From Patulibacter minatonensis DSM 18081 (GTDB taxonomy: Bacteria; Actinomycetota; Thermoleophilia; Solirubrobacterales; Solirubrobacteraceae), in assembly GCF_000519325.1 (NCBI RefSeq), contig NZ_KI912613.1, forward strand, positions 4,596,469 to 4,660,468: a DNA stretch of 64,000 nucleotides. The letters are read 5' to 3'. Positions 32,723-42,232 of this stretch are shown piece after piece. Made by a program: the position numbers and the translations under genes. The notes under the pieces are model-generated. The model did no database searches and was not told the origin of the DNA. It worked only from the letters and a program-made list of their open reading frames with translations. Every line of letters begins with the position of its first letter. Position 1 is the stretch's first letter.

Positions 32723-33931
32723 TCAGCGGTACTGCCAGCGCGGCTTGAGTCCGAGCAGCTCCGGGACCGTCACGAGCTTCATGCCCCGGGCGCGGAGGTG
32801 CTTCACGATCGACGGGATCGCGGCCAGGGTGCCACCACGGGGCCCGCCGCCGTCGTGCATCAGCACGATCCCTCCGGCCGGGGCCCCACCCGCGCGGGAC
32901 GCCACGGCCGCGGTGCCCGGCAGCTTCCAGTCGTTCGTGTCGACGGTCCAGAGCACGTCGATCATCCCCAACGACGACAGCTGCCCGTCGAGGGTCCCGC
33001 CCCGCGCGCCGCCCGGCGGGCGGAACAGGCAGGGCCGGAAGCCGACGGCGCGCTCGATGGCGTCGTTGGCGGAGGTGATCTGCCCCATGCCGCCGCCGGC
33101 GACCGTGGCGTGGCTCCACGTGTGGTTGCCGAGGGCGTGGCCCTCGCGGACCATGCGCCGCAGGAGGTCCGCCTTCGCCCCGACCTGCTGCCCGATCATG
33201 AAGAACGTGGCCGGGACGTCGAGCCGCTTCAGCGTGTCGAGGAACTGCGAGGTCAGCGTCCAGGGGCCGTCGTCGAACGTCAGCGCGACCTCCTTGCGGG
33301 CCGGGCCGCGGGTGACGAGCGTCGGGCCCGACGCGACGCAGCCCGCCTGGACCGCCCTACGGACGACGTAGCCCTGCGACCCGGTCGCCGGGGCGCGGTC
33401 GGCGCACGGGCGCCCCTCGGGGCAATTCGTGCTGCCCTCCCAGCCGGTCGTCGCGTACCAGCGGACCGGACCCGTGGCACGGCCGACGAGGTCCTTCGGC
33501 AGGCCCCGCACCCGCAGCGACCGGCCGTCCTCGCGGGACACCGTCGCGTCGGTGGCGTGCCACCCCGTCGGCAGGCCGTCCGCCCCGATCCCCGTGCTGC
33601 GGAGCGTGAGCGCCGAGCCCCGTCGCACGACACACGCCCGGTGGGCCTCGCGGCCGTGCCGGGAGACCGACAGGCAGATGCGGCGGCCGGCGCCGCCCTG
33701 GAGCCGCGCGGACTCCCAGGGCCCCCGGGTCCCGAGGTCCCAGGTGAGGTCCTGCCCGTCCTGCACGAGCGACGTCGTCCGGACGTCGACCGGGCCGGGG
33801 TCGCGGCCGTCGGTGACCGTCGCCGCCGGTGAGGGCGTCGACCGTTGCGCGGCCGCCGAGCCGGCGGCCGGGACCGCGAGTCCTGCCGCACCGATCGCCA
33901 CGAGCACCGTCGTCGTACACCACACACGCAT
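32723..33931 (-). CDS. Secreted polysaccharide deacetylase (NodB homology)
   Basis: It would remove acetyl groups from peptidoglycan or another surface glycan. A signal peptide (residues 1-28) is followed by about 180 residues of unassigned, Cys-containing beta-rich sequence. The NodB domain follows, with metal and catalytic residues TFDDGPW (D220, D221) and H270/H274 in GNHTWSHA, then FRPPGGARGG and IVLMHDGGG. The start is ATG 33931 with TACGAT at 6 nt. The N-terminal domain could bind the substrate or wall; that is inference. Confidence 0.92.
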   Translation of the reverse strand: MRVWCTTTVLVAIGAAGLAVPAAGSAAAQRSTPSPAATVTDGRDPGPVDVRTTSLVQDGQDLTWDLGTRGPWESARLQGGAGRRICLSVSRHGREAHRACVVRRGSALTLRSTGIGADGLPTGWHATDATVSREDGRSLRVRGLPKDLVGRATGPVRWYATTGWEGSTNCPEGRPCADRAPATGSQGYVVRRAVQAGCVASGPTLVTRGPARKEVALTFDDGPWTLTSQFLDTLKRLDVPATFFMIGQQVGAKADLLRRMVREGHALGNHTWSHATVAGGGMGQITSANDAIERAVGFRPCLFRPPGGARGGTLDGQLSSLGMIDVLWTVDTNDWKLPGTAAVASRAGGAPAGGIVLMHDGGGPRGGTLAAIPSIVKHLRARGMKLVTVPELLGLKPRWQYR

Positions 33932-34032
33932 CGGCGGATCGTAGAACCGGACGGCGAGCGTCCGGGCGCCTGAAACCGATCTGGCGCGAACCTGGCGCGG
34001 CCCCGCTCGCGGGCGTGGCGGGACGCCGCGTC

Positions 34033-35685
34033 TCAGGCCGGCCGCAGCTCCCGCTTGAGCACCTTGCCCGTCGCGTTGCGCGGCAGCTCGGCGATGAACT
34101 CGACGTCGCGCGGCACCTTGAAGCCGGCGAGGTTCTCCTTCACCCGCGCCTTCAGGGTCTCGACGGGGAGCTCGGCGCCGTCGTCGAGGACGACCACGGC
34201 GCGGAGGACCTCGCCCCAGCGCTCGTCGGGCACGCCGAAGACCGTGACCTCCTTGACCTCCGGCATGTCGGCGATCAGATCCTCGACCTCCCGCGGGAAG
34301 ACGTTCTCGCCGCCCGAGACGATCATGTCGTCGTCGCGGCCGTCGACGAACAGGCGGCCCTCGGCGTCGAAGTGCCCGACGTCGCCGGAGGACAGGAGCC
34401 CGTCGATGACGTCCTTGCCCCCGCCCCCGGTGTAGCCGTCGAACTTCATGTCGTTGCCGACGAAGATCCGGCCGACGGCACCGGGCTCGGTCAGCTCACG
34501 CTCGTGCTCGTCGTAGATGCGGACGGCCGTGCCGCGGGGCGCCTTGCCGGCGGTCCCGGGTGCGGCCCGGAGGTCCTCCGGGGTGGCGATCGTCGCCCAG
34601 CCGACCTCGGTGGAGCCGTAGAGGTTGTAGAGGACGTCGCCGAGCCGGTCCATCGCGCGGATCGCGAGCTCGCCGGGGAGCGCGGACCCGGAGAGCGCGA
34701 CGATCCGCAGGCTCGAGAGGTCGTGCTTCGCCAGGGTCTCATAGGGCAGCTCGAGGATCCGCTGCAGCATCACGGGGACGACCGGCAGGACCTGGCACCG
34801 GTGCTCCGCGATCGCCGCGAGGGTGCCCTCGGGCGAGAACTTCCGCTGCATCACGAGCGTCGAGCCGAGCGCGAAGCCCATCGTGAAGTGCAGGTAGCCC
34901 CACGAGTGGAACATCGGGGCGGCGAGCATCGTGCGCTCCTCCGAGCGCAGCGGCATGCGCGAGAGGATCTGCGCGGCGGGCCCGAGCCCCTTGGGCTGCT
35001 GCCGGGCCGCGCCCTTCGGGGTGCCGGTGGTGCCGGAGGTGAGGATCACCATGCGGCCCATCTCGGCGGGGGCCCTGAGCGCCGAGCGGTCGCCCCGGCC
35101 GATCAGGCCCTCGGCCGTCGCGACGTCGCCGCCCGGCGCGGGCAGCGCGGGATCGGTCCAGACGACCTGCTTCAGCGTGCCGGACGGGTCGCCGTCGCCG
35201 GTGACGAGCTCGCGGAACTCCTGGTCGTAGACGGCGACGACCGGCTTCTCGCGGGCCAGGACGTCCCGGAGCTGCGGGCCGCTGAACATCGTGTTGAGCA
35301 GCAGCTGATGGACGCCGAGCTTGCTCGCGGCGACGATCGTCTCCACGAAGCCGCGGTGATTGCGGCACATGATCGCCAGGGCGTCGCCCTCGCGGACCCC
35401 CATCGCCCGCAGCTCGTGGGCCAGCGCGTTGCTGCGCTCGTGGACCTCGCCGAACGTCAACGAGCCGTGGTCGTCGATGATCGCCGTGTGATGGGGACGC
35501 CGGGCGGCGTTCATCGTGAAGCCCGCGGCGGGCGTCGGCCCGAACTCGTGCAGGCCCTTCAGGACGCCGGCGACGACGCTCGGGCGCATCGGCCCGACGA
35601 CGCCGGCCGCGACGAGCTGCCGCAGCAGGAACGTCGTGTCCCCCGCGGCGGTCGTGACCTTCTCGAGCGGTGCGGCCAGCGGCAT
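34033..35685 (-). CDS. Acyl-CoA synthetase / long-chain-fatty-acid-CoA ligase-like
   Basis: An ANL-superfamily adenylating enzyme of 550 residues. The AMP-binding P-loop LTSGTTGTPKG spans about 215-225, followed by NLYGSTEVGWATIA, the hinge VDGRDDDMIVSGGENVFPREVEDLI and the catalytic Lys in PRNATGKVLKRELR at the C-terminus. The N-terminal 55 residues look like an extra helix-rich segment. Fatty acids are the likely substrates. The start is ATG 35685 with TAGCAT 8 nt upstream. A 22-bp palindrome lies 51 bp upstream of the start. Confidence 0.9.
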   Translation of the reverse strand: MPLAAPLEKVTTAAGDTTFLLRQLVAAGVVGPMRPSVVAGVLKGLHEFGPTPAAGFTMNAARRPHHTAIIDDHGSLTFGEVHERSNALAHELRAMGVREGDALAIMCRNHRGFVETIVAASKLGVHQLLLNTMFSGPQLRDVLAREKPVVAVYDQEFRELVTGDGDPSGTLKQVVWTDPALPAPGGDVATAEGLIGRGDRSALRAPAEMGRMVILTSGTTGTPKGAARQQPKGLGPAAQILSRMPLRSEERTMLAAPMFHSWGYLHFTMGFALGSTLVMQRKFSPEGTLAAIAEHRCQVLPVVPVMLQRILELPYETLAKHDLSSLRIVALSGSALPGELAIRAMDRLGDVLYNLYGSTEVGWATIATPEDLRAAPGTAGKAPRGTAVRIYDEHERELTEPGAVGRIFVGNDMKFDGYTGGGGKDVIDGLLSSGDVGHFDAEGRLFVDGRDDDMIVSGGENVFPREVEDLIADMPEVKEVTVFGVPDERWGEVLRAVVVLDDGAELPVETLKARVKENLAGFKVPRDVEFIAELPRNATGKVLKRELRPA

Positions 35686-35735
35686 GGGCGCGAATGCTAC
35701 CGCGGGTACGACGGACGTGACGGTGGTGTCCCCGA

Positions 35736-35757
35736 CCGCGGCCGTCGACGGCCGCGG
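35736..35757. promoter_or_regulatory. Perfect 22-bp palindrome upstream of the acyl-CoA synthetase
   Basis: The half-site CCGCGGCCGTC is repeated in perfect inversion without spacer. As DNA it may be an operator for a dimeric regulator of the acyl-CoA synthetase. As RNA it gives a 9-bp stem with a UCGA tetraloop and could end the sepIVA-like transcript 84 nt after its stop. No U-tract follows. The rest of this 155-nt gap shows only the TAGCAT box. Confidence 0.5.
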
Positions 35758-35840
35758 GCGGGTCCTCCGGGTGCGCCGAGCCTCGTCGCGGTCCGGCGCG
35801 GCCCTGCCCGAGACGCTCGGGGCGGGGCCCGGCCCGCGCT

Positions 35841-36314
35841 CTACCTCTCGGCGCCCTCGAGCTCGGCGTCGTCCTTGCCCTGCAGGCGCTCGCGCCCGCG
35901 GCGGACGGCCGCGATGAACTTCATGAGGTTGACCTCGAGCGTGTTCAGGATCTCGTCGGCGTAGTCCTCGGCGCCGAGACGGATCTCGCGCTCGCGGGCC
36001 CGCGCCTCGTCGATGATGTCGTCGGCCTCGCGCTCGGAGAGCTTGACGATCTCGGTCTCGGACACGAGCTCGACCTGCTGCTCCTTGCCCTCCTTGATGA
36101 TCCGCTCGGCCTCGCGCTTGGCCTCGGCGAGCATCTCCTGACGCTCCTTCACGATCCAGCGCGCCTGCTTGATCTCTTCCGGGATCGTCGCGCGCATCTG
36201 GTCGAGGATGTCGAAGATCTCCTCGCGGTCAACGCGAACCTGGTCCGTGAGCGGGACCTGCTTCGCGTTGTGTACGAGGTCGTCGAGTTTGTCGATGAGG
36301 ACCAGAACGTCCAT
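35841..36314 (-). CDS. SepIVA/DivIVA-like coiled-coil protein
   Basis: A soluble 157-residue protein that is almost wholly coiled coil from residue 25 on (EEIFDILDQMRATIPEEIKQARWIVKERQEMLAEAKREAERII). The opening MDVLVLIDKLDDLVHNAKQVPLTDQVRVD closely matches the SepIVA type, a mycobacterial septum and cell-elongation regulator whose gene lies close to coaD- and rnc-type genes. The function here is inferred from that likeness. ATG 36314 has GGAAG about 7 nt upstream. A striking hairpin lies in its leader. Confidence 0.8.
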   Translation of the reverse strand: MDVLVLIDKLDDLVHNAKQVPLTDQVRVDREEIFDILDQMRATIPEEIKQARWIVKERQEMLAEAKREAERIIKEGKEQQVELVSETEIVKLSEREADDIIDEARAREREIRLGAEDYADEILNTLEVNLMKFIAAVRRGRERLQGKDDAELEGAER

Positions 36315-36337
36315 GGCACACTTCCGATTCGCGGTGG

Positions 36338-36362
36338 TCCGGAAAAGTCCTTCTTTTCCGGA
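36338..36362. promoter_or_regulatory. 10-bp perfect inverted repeat in the leader of the SepIVA-like gene
   Basis: The arms TCCGGAAAAG and CTTTTCCGGA pair perfectly around a 5-nt loop. The repeat is richer in A/T than its surroundings and ends 23 nt before the ATG at 36314. It is either a transcription-factor operator or a strong mRNA hairpin just upstream of the ribosome-binding site. The rest of the 198-nt gap to coaD shows no convincing promoter. Confidence 0.55.
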
Positions 36363-36512
36363 TGGATCCGCGTTGGGCGGAACGTCAGAGGGATTGGCTG
36401 ACCGCCCGACATATCCTGCCGGATCGGCTCCACAACACCAACGTCGGGGCCCTCAGCGTGCAAGATCGCGCCCACGGGGGCGCGGCGGGGGCCGCCGGAG
36501 CGGCCCGCGAGG

Positions 36513-37036
<524 letters not shown>

Positions 37037-37040
<4 letters not shown>

Positions 37041-37576
37041 GGGCGATGGATGCGGATCAGGGTGTCCCCGTAGCGGCGCTCGTCGGCTCCGCCCAGGTCG
37101 AGGTGCATCGGGGAGCGACGGTCGGATTCCGTCACCACCGTGGCGCCCTCGCGCAGCAGCGGCCGCAGAGCCGTGTCGAGCACGGGAGCGATCCCGGACG
37201 CGTCGCGGTACGGCGGGTCGAGCAGGACGAGATCGTATGCCTCGCCGCGCGCGCCTGCATCCCGGAGGGCCCGGCGGTAGTCGCCGCGCACCACGAGCGC
37301 CTCGTCCTGATCGAGTCCGAAGGCGTCGATGTTGGCGCCCAGGGCGTCGAGCGCCCGGCGGTCGCGCTCGACGAACGTGGCGTGCGCGGCGCCCCGCGAG
37401 AGCGCCTCGAGCCCGAGCGCCCCGGTGCCCGCGAACAGGTCGAGCACGCGCGCGCCGTGGAGCGGACCGAGGATCGAGAACAGCGACTCCCGGACGCGGT
37501 CGCCCGTCGGACGGGTGTCCAGCCCCGGCGGGGCCGTGAGCCGTCGTCCGCCGAAGCGTCCCGCGACGATCCTCAC
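37037..37576 (-). CDS. rsmD: 16S rRNA (guanine966-N2)-methyltransferase RsmD
   Basis: The SAM-binding motif LDLFAGTGALGLEALSRGA (residues 45-63) and the catalytic DPPY at 120-123 identify an N6/N2 methyltransferase. The opening RIVAGRFGGRRLTAPPGLDTRPTGDRVRESLFSIL is diagnostic for RsmD. GTG 37576 overlaps the recG stop as GTGA. At 179 residues it is the usual length. Confidence 0.95.
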
Positions 37577-39858
37577 GCCGGGATCGCCTCCTCCGCGTCC
37601 GCCTCGGCGGCGCGGGCCTCGACGGCGTCCTTCAGCCCGACGTGGATCGGGTCCTCGAGCTCGGGGTCGACGCGGTGGAGCTCCTCGGCGACGTCGCGGG
37701 CCCGCAGCAGCAGGTCGGCGTCGTCGGGCAGGCGCGCGGTCCGGTAGCGGGCGATGCCGGACTGCCGGGTGCCCAGCAGCTCGCCCTCCCCGCGGAGCTG
37801 GAGGTCGACCTCGGACAGCGCGAAGCCGTCGGTGTGGCTGGCGAGCGCGCGGAGGCGGGCGGTGGACTTCGGGCCGAACAGCAGGCAGGCGGAGGCGTTG
37901 CCGCCCCGGCCGACGCGGCCGCGGAGCTGGTGGAGCTGGGAGATCCCGAACCGCTCGGCGTTCTCGATCAGCATCACGGTCGCGTTGGGCACGTCGATGC
38001 CGACCTCGATGACGGTGGTGGCGACGAGGACGTCGGCGGTGCCGGCGGCGAAGCGCTCCATCACGGCCTGCTTCTCCGCCGGCCGCATCTGGCCGTGGAG
38101 GAGCTCGACCCGGAGCTCCTTCAGCTCGCCGGTGGAGAGCCGCTCGTGCTCGGCGACGGCCGACCGCGCATCGACGGCCTCGGAGGTGTCGACCAGCGGA
38201 CAGACGACGAACGCCTGGCGCCCCTTGCCGACCTCCTCCCGGATCCGCTCGTACGCCCGGGCGCGTTCGCGGTCGCTCGCGCAGACGTGGGTGGAGATCG
38301 GCTTGCGCCCGGCGGGGAGCTGCCGGAGCGCGACGACGTCGAGGTCGCCGTAGGCGAGGAGCGCCATCGTCCGCGGGATCGGCGTCGCGGTCATGTGGAG
38401 GACGTGCGGCGCCCGACCGTCGGGGGCCTTGCGGTCCAGGCGGCTGCGCTGCTGGACGCCGAAGCGGTGCTGCTCGTCGACCACGGCGACCGCGAGGGAG
38501 CGGAAGACGACGGGGTCCTCGATCAGCGCGTGCGTGCCGACGAGCAGCGGCAGCTCGCCGGACGCCAGGCGGGCGAGGAGGACCTTGCGGCGGGCCTGCG
38601 GCGTGGAGCCGGTGAGCAGCTCGACGGGCACCAGGACGTCGCCGAGCAGCTTCTGGAGGGTGCGGAAGTGCTGGTCGGCCAGGGTCTCGGTCGGCGCCAT
38701 CAGCGCGGCCTGGTGGCCGGTCTCGACGGCACGGAGCATCGCGTGCAGCGCGACGACGGTCTTGCCGGAGCCGACCTCGCCCATCAGGAGGCGCTGGAGC
38801 GGCGTGTCCCCGGCCAGCCCGGCGGCGTTCGTGTCGACCGCCTTGACCTGGTCGTCCGTGAGCGCGAACGGCAGGGCCTCGGCGACCCAGCGGTCCGTGA
38901 GGCCGGTCGGCCCGTCGAGCGGGACCGCGGGGCGGCTGCGGCCGTGGCGCCGCCGGCGGCGCAGGTACTCGAGCTGGCCGAGGAGGAGCTCGTCGAAGGC
39001 GAGGCGCCGCCGGCCGGCCTCGTGGTCGCCGAGGTGCGCGGCGTGCAGCGCGTCGACGCGGCCGGGGAGCCGGTGCCGGGCCCGCAGACGCCCGGGCAGC
39101 GGGTCGACGGCCTCGTGCAGCTCGTCCTGGAGCTCGCGGACGCGGGCCAGGATCTCGATCGAGGTGATGCCGTCGGTGGCGGGGTAGCGCGCCATCACGG
39201 CACCGTCGCCCTCGTCCGCGGGCGCGCCCTCCCCCGTGTCGACGGTCGTACCGCCGTCGGGGTCGTCCGGGAGGACGCCGGCGGAGAGCGGCGTCGGCTC
39301 GGGCAGCGGGTCGCTGCTCGGGGCGTGCGCGGCCACGGAGAACCGCCCGGGCCCCTTCGACGTGCCGCTGAGCAGGAGCTTCGTGCCGGGCGGGTAGCGC
39401 TCGACGAGCCACGGCTGGTTGAAGAACGCCACGCGCAGGACGCCGGTGCCGTCCGTGACGAGCGCCTCGACGAGCGGCCGCATCCCGCGCCGGCGGACGG
39501 GCCGGCTGGCGATCCGCTGGACCTGCACGAGCAGCGTGACGCGCTCGTCCTCGCGGACGCCCGCGATCGTGCCGACGCGCCCGGACTCGACGGGCAGGTG
39601 CGTCAGGAGCCCGCCGACGGTGTCGATCCCGATCGCGGCGGCGGCCTTCAGCGCCTTCTTGCCGCCGAAGCCGCTCGCGGCGTCCCAGCGGGACGGGCGC
39701 GGACGGCGGACCGGCGCGTGCAGCAGCGCGGCGACGTCCAGCGGGTCCCCCGTGGGGAACGCCGAGCCGGCGGGGCGCTCGCTGGGTTCTGCCTCGTCGG
39801 CCGGCACGGCGTCGGATCGTCGCGGACCGGCCGGACGTGGAGCCCCGGAAGGGCTCAC
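37573..39858 (-). CDS. recG: ATP-dependent DNA helicase RecG
   Basis: It remodels stalled replication forks and branched DNA. A wedge/OB domain (residues 60-200) precedes the superfamily-2 motor with MGEVGSGKTVVALHAML, the DEQH-type box VAVVDEQHRFGVQQR, TATPIPRT and the C-terminal QLRGRVGRGGNASACLL. At 761 residues it is slightly longer than typical, with a basic Ala/Pro-rich start. I use GTG 39858 because it overlaps the fakA stop as GTGA; an in-frame start seven codons upstream is possible. Confidence 0.94.
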   Translation of the reverse strand: MSPSGAPRPAGPRRSDAVPADEAEPSERPAGSAFPTGDPLDVAALLHAPVRRPRPSRWDAASGFGGKKALKAAAAIGIDTVGGLLTHLPVESGRVGTIAGVREDERVTLLVQVQRIASRPVRRRGMRPLVEALVTDGTGVLRVAFFNQPWLVERYPPGTKLLLSGTSKGPGRFSVAAHAPSSDPLPEPTPLSAGVLPDDPDGGTTVDTGEGAPADEGDGAVMARYPATDGITSIEILARVRELQDELHEAVDPLPGRLRARHRLPGRVDALHAAHLGDHEAGRRRLAFDELLLGQLEYLRRRRRHGRSRPAVPLDGPTGLTDRWVAEALPFALTDDQVKAVDTNAAGLAGDTPLQRLLMGEVGSGKTVVALHAMLRAVETGHQAALMAPTETLADQHFRTLQKLLGDVLVPVELLTGSTPQARRKVLLARLASGELPLLVGTHALIEDPVVFRSLAVAVVDEQHRFGVQQRSRLDRKAPDGRAPHVLHMTATPIPRTMALLAYGDLDVVALRQLPAGRKPISTHVCASDRERARAYERIREEVGKGRQAFVVCPLVDTSEAVDARSAVAEHERLSTGELKELRVELLHGQMRPAEKQAVMERFAAGTADVLVATTVIEVGIDVPNATVMLIENAERFGISQLHQLRGRVGRGGNASACLLFGPKSTARLRALASHTDGFALSEVDLQLRGEGELLGTRQSGIARYRTARLPDDADLLLRARDVAEELHRVDPELEDPIHVGLKDAVEARAAEADAEEAIPA

Positions 39859-41546
39859 CCGGTGGCGACGAGCCACCACCAGGCGGTCTGCCCGCCGGCC
39901 AGGAGCTCGGGCTCGCTGCCCTCGGGGGCGAGCCGGACGACGTCGTCGTCGGAGAGCGGCGCGCCCTCGCCCGACGCCAGGACGACGAACTCGCGGCCGT
40001 CGTCCGTCGTCCGCTCCAGCACGGTGCGCAGGACGTCCTCGGGGCGACCCCAGGCGACGAGCTCCTCGTCGACGTAGCCCAGGGCGTCACCGACGGCGAA
40101 GCGGCCGGACGGGTCCGGGCGGGCGGCGGGGGCGACGCCGCCGATCGTCAGCTCCGCGACCTCGGCCTCGATCGCGGCGGCGCTGTCCGCCGCGGGCTCG
40201 TCGTCGAGCGCGGCGGCGACGGCGGCGAGCCCGGCCTGCTGGGACCGCGTGGGGACGACGACGGTCGGCTTGCCGGCGAGCTCGGCGGCCCGGTCGGCGG
40301 CCATCCGGACGTTCGAGTTGTTCGGCAGCAGCACGACCTCGTCGGCCGGTGCGGCGTCGATCGCGGCCACGAGGTCCGCCGTCGACGGGTTCATCGTCGC
40401 GCCGCCGTCGACGACGATCGCGCCCTCGTCGGAGAACGCGCCGATCAGTCCGGCGCCGGAGACGACCGCGAGCACGGCGCTCGTCGTGCGCTCCCGCTCG
40501 ACGGTGGCGGCGGCCAGGGCCTCCGCCGCAGCGACCGAGCGCCCGGTGCGGGCGGCGACCTGGGCGTCCATGTCGGCGACGTCGACACGGGAGACCTCGC
40601 CGGTGCCGTCGAACAGCGCCATCGCGGCGTCGGGATCGTCGGTGTGGACGTGGATCTTCAGCGTCTGCTCGTCGCCGACCACGACGATGATCGAGTCGCC
40701 CATGCGGGCCAGCTCGTTGCGCACGCGCCGCGCGTCGAGGTGCGGGCCGGTGACCGCGAAGTTCGTGCAGAAGCGGAACGTCTCGGAGGCGTGGCTCAGG
40801 CCCTCGAGGCGCGCGGCCGCGTAGTGCGGGATGTCGAAGTCCCCGCCGGGCTGGCCCTGGCGGAGGAAGCGGATGACACCCGCGAAGAGCACCAGCAGCC
40901 CGAAGCCGCCGGCGTCGACGACCCCGGCCTCCTTCAGCGCGGGGAGGAGCTCGGGCCCCTCGTCGAGCGCGCGGAGCCCGGCGGCGATCGCCTCGCCGAT
41001 CACGATCGCCAGCGCGAACGACTGCTCCGCGTCGTCGGCGGGCGTGCCGAGCTGGCCGGGATCGAGCTGCGCGACCGCGTGCGACGCGGCGCCCGCCATC
41101 TCGCGGACGACCGTGAGGATCGTGCCCTCGACCGGCTGCCGGACGGAGTCGTAGCCGCGACGCGACGCGCCGGCGAGCGCGGCGGCCACCAACGGCGGGC
41201 GGATCAGCTCGCCGGGACGGGCGACGAGCTCCTCCGCGGCTCCGCGGATCAGCTGCGACAGGATGACGCCGCTGTTGCCGCGCGCACCGAGCAGCGCGGC
41301 GCGGGCGAGCCGCCGGACGAGCTCCTCGCGACCGCCGCCGACGTTGAGGGTGATGCCCTCCGCCAGGACGGCGTCGAGCTCCTCGACGACCGAGCGGAGG
41401 GTCAACGCCATGTTGTCCCCCGTGTCGCCGTCGGCGACCGGGAAGACGTTGAGGTCGTTGATCTCCTGCTTGCGCGACTCGACGTGGGCGGCCGCCGCCG
41501 CGACCAGGTCGCGGAAGCGGACGATGCTGGGATCGACCGGGGTCAA
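39855..41546 (-). CDS. Fatty acid kinase FakA / DAK-phosphatase-domain protein (YloV-like)
   Basis: The N-terminal DhaL-like domain has NVFPVADGDTGDNMALTLRSV and LLGARGNSGVILSQLIRG. The C-terminal half is the DegV-like fold (GAIVVDGGATMNPSTADLVAAIDAAPADEVVLLPNNSNVRM). FakA phosphorylates fatty acids bound to FakB proteins; no fakB gene is in the window. The only usable start is TTG 41546, with no clear ribosome site. It lies 43 nt after rpmB and overlaps recG by 4 nt, matching the conserved rpmB-yloV-recG order. Confidence 0.9.
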   Translation of the reverse strand: MTPVDPSIVRFRDLVAAAAAHVESRKQEINDLNVFPVADGDTGDNMALTLRSVVEELDAVLAEGITLNVGGGREELVRRLARAALLGARGNSGVILSQLIRGAAEELVARPGELIRPPLVAAALAGASRRGYDSVRQPVEGTILTVVREMAGAASHAVAQLDPGQLGTPADDAEQSFALAIVIGEAIAAGLRALDEGPELLPALKEAGVVDAGGFGLLVLFAGVIRFLRQGQPGGDFDIPHYAAARLEGLSHASETFRFCTNFAVTGPHLDARRVRNELARMGDSIIVVVGDEQTLKIHVHTDDPDAAMALFDGTGEVSRVDVADMDAQVAARTGRSVAAAEALAAATVERERTTSAVLAVVSGAGLIGAFSDEGAIVVDGGATMNPSTADLVAAIDAAPADEVVLLPNNSNVRMAADRAAELAGKPTVVVPTRSQQAGLAAVAAALDDEPAADSAAAIEAEVAELTIGGVAPAARPDPSGRFAVGDALGYVDEELVAWGRPEDVLRTVLERTTDDGREFVVLASGEGAPLSDDDVVRLAPEGSEPELLAGGQTAWWWLVATG

Positions 41547-41589
41547 CGGGTGATGGGGAACCGCCGGGCGCGGGGCGCCCGATGGATCG

Positions 41590-41781
41590 CTAGACGGCCT
41601 TCTGGACCTTGCCGGCCTTCAGGCACCGGGTGCACACGTACGCGCGCTGCGGGGCACCCTTCAGCACGATGCGCACCTTCTGCAGGTTCGGATCGAACCG
41701 CCGCTTCGTGGCGCGCATCGAGTGGCTCCGGCTCTGCCCGAACGCGGGGCCTTTTTCGCAAGAGATGCAAACCTTCGCCAT
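41590..41781 (-). CDS. rpmB: 50S ribosomal protein L28
   Basis: A 63-residue L28 with CISCEKGPAFGQSRSHSMRATKRRFDPNLQKVRI and a second CTRC pair, so the zinc (C+) form. ATG 41781 is preceded by TACCCT at 10 nt and CGTCTT immediately before the start, the same layout as rpmF. It heads the run to coaD. Confidence 0.95.
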   Translation of the reverse strand: MAKVCISCEKGPAFGQSRSHSMRATKRRFDPNLQKVRIVLKGAPQRAYVCTRCLKAGKVQKAV

Positions 41782-41838
41782 AAGACGAGAGAGGGTAGCG
41801 CGGTGCGTCCTCCCCCCGTCGTGCGCCTCGGATCGGGG

Positions 41839-42177
41839 TCAGCGGCGCATCGGCTCGTTGACGCGGTCCGGCGCCGGGGCGGGCGTCGGCGGGTGCGACG
41901 GGCGCCTGGCCGGAGCGGGCGTGGCGTCCGCGAGGCGGCCGGGCTCGCGCAGGCGCACCGTGGACGGCTCGGCGGACGGCAGCGGGGGCTCTCCCCCACC
42001 GCCGCCGGTGCGCGGGCGCACCGGGACCGGGCGGGGCGTGCCGCCGTCGCCGTCGTCCTTGAACCAGCTGCGGAGCTCGCGGCGAGCGTCCTTGGGCATC
42101 AGGCGCCATCCGAAGAAGACCCCGGCGACGCCGTGCGGCAGGAAGATCGCGAGCAGCGCGACGGACTCGGTGTCCAT
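41839..42177 (-). CDS. Small protein with N-terminal membrane segment and Pro-rich tail, unknown
   Basis: The first 25 residues (MDTESVALLAIFLPHGVAGVFFGWRLMP) form one likely membrane helix. A short basic stretch and a long Pro/Ala/Arg-rich, disordered tail follow. I do not recognise a family. The start is ATG 42177 with TACGCT exactly 6 nt upstream, which supports it as a genuine gene. It lies alone between rpmB and ribH. Confidence 0.7.
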   Translation of the reverse strand: MDTESVALLAIFLPHGVAGVFFGWRLMPKDARRELRSWFKDDGDGGTPRPVPVRPRTGGGGGEPPLPSAEPSTVRLREPGRLADATPAPARRPSHPPTPAPAPDRVNEPMRR

Positions 42178-42232
42178 CGACCCAGCGTAGCGCGCCGCCG
42201 CGGCGGGCCCGCGGACCGGGGCGCTGTCCGTC

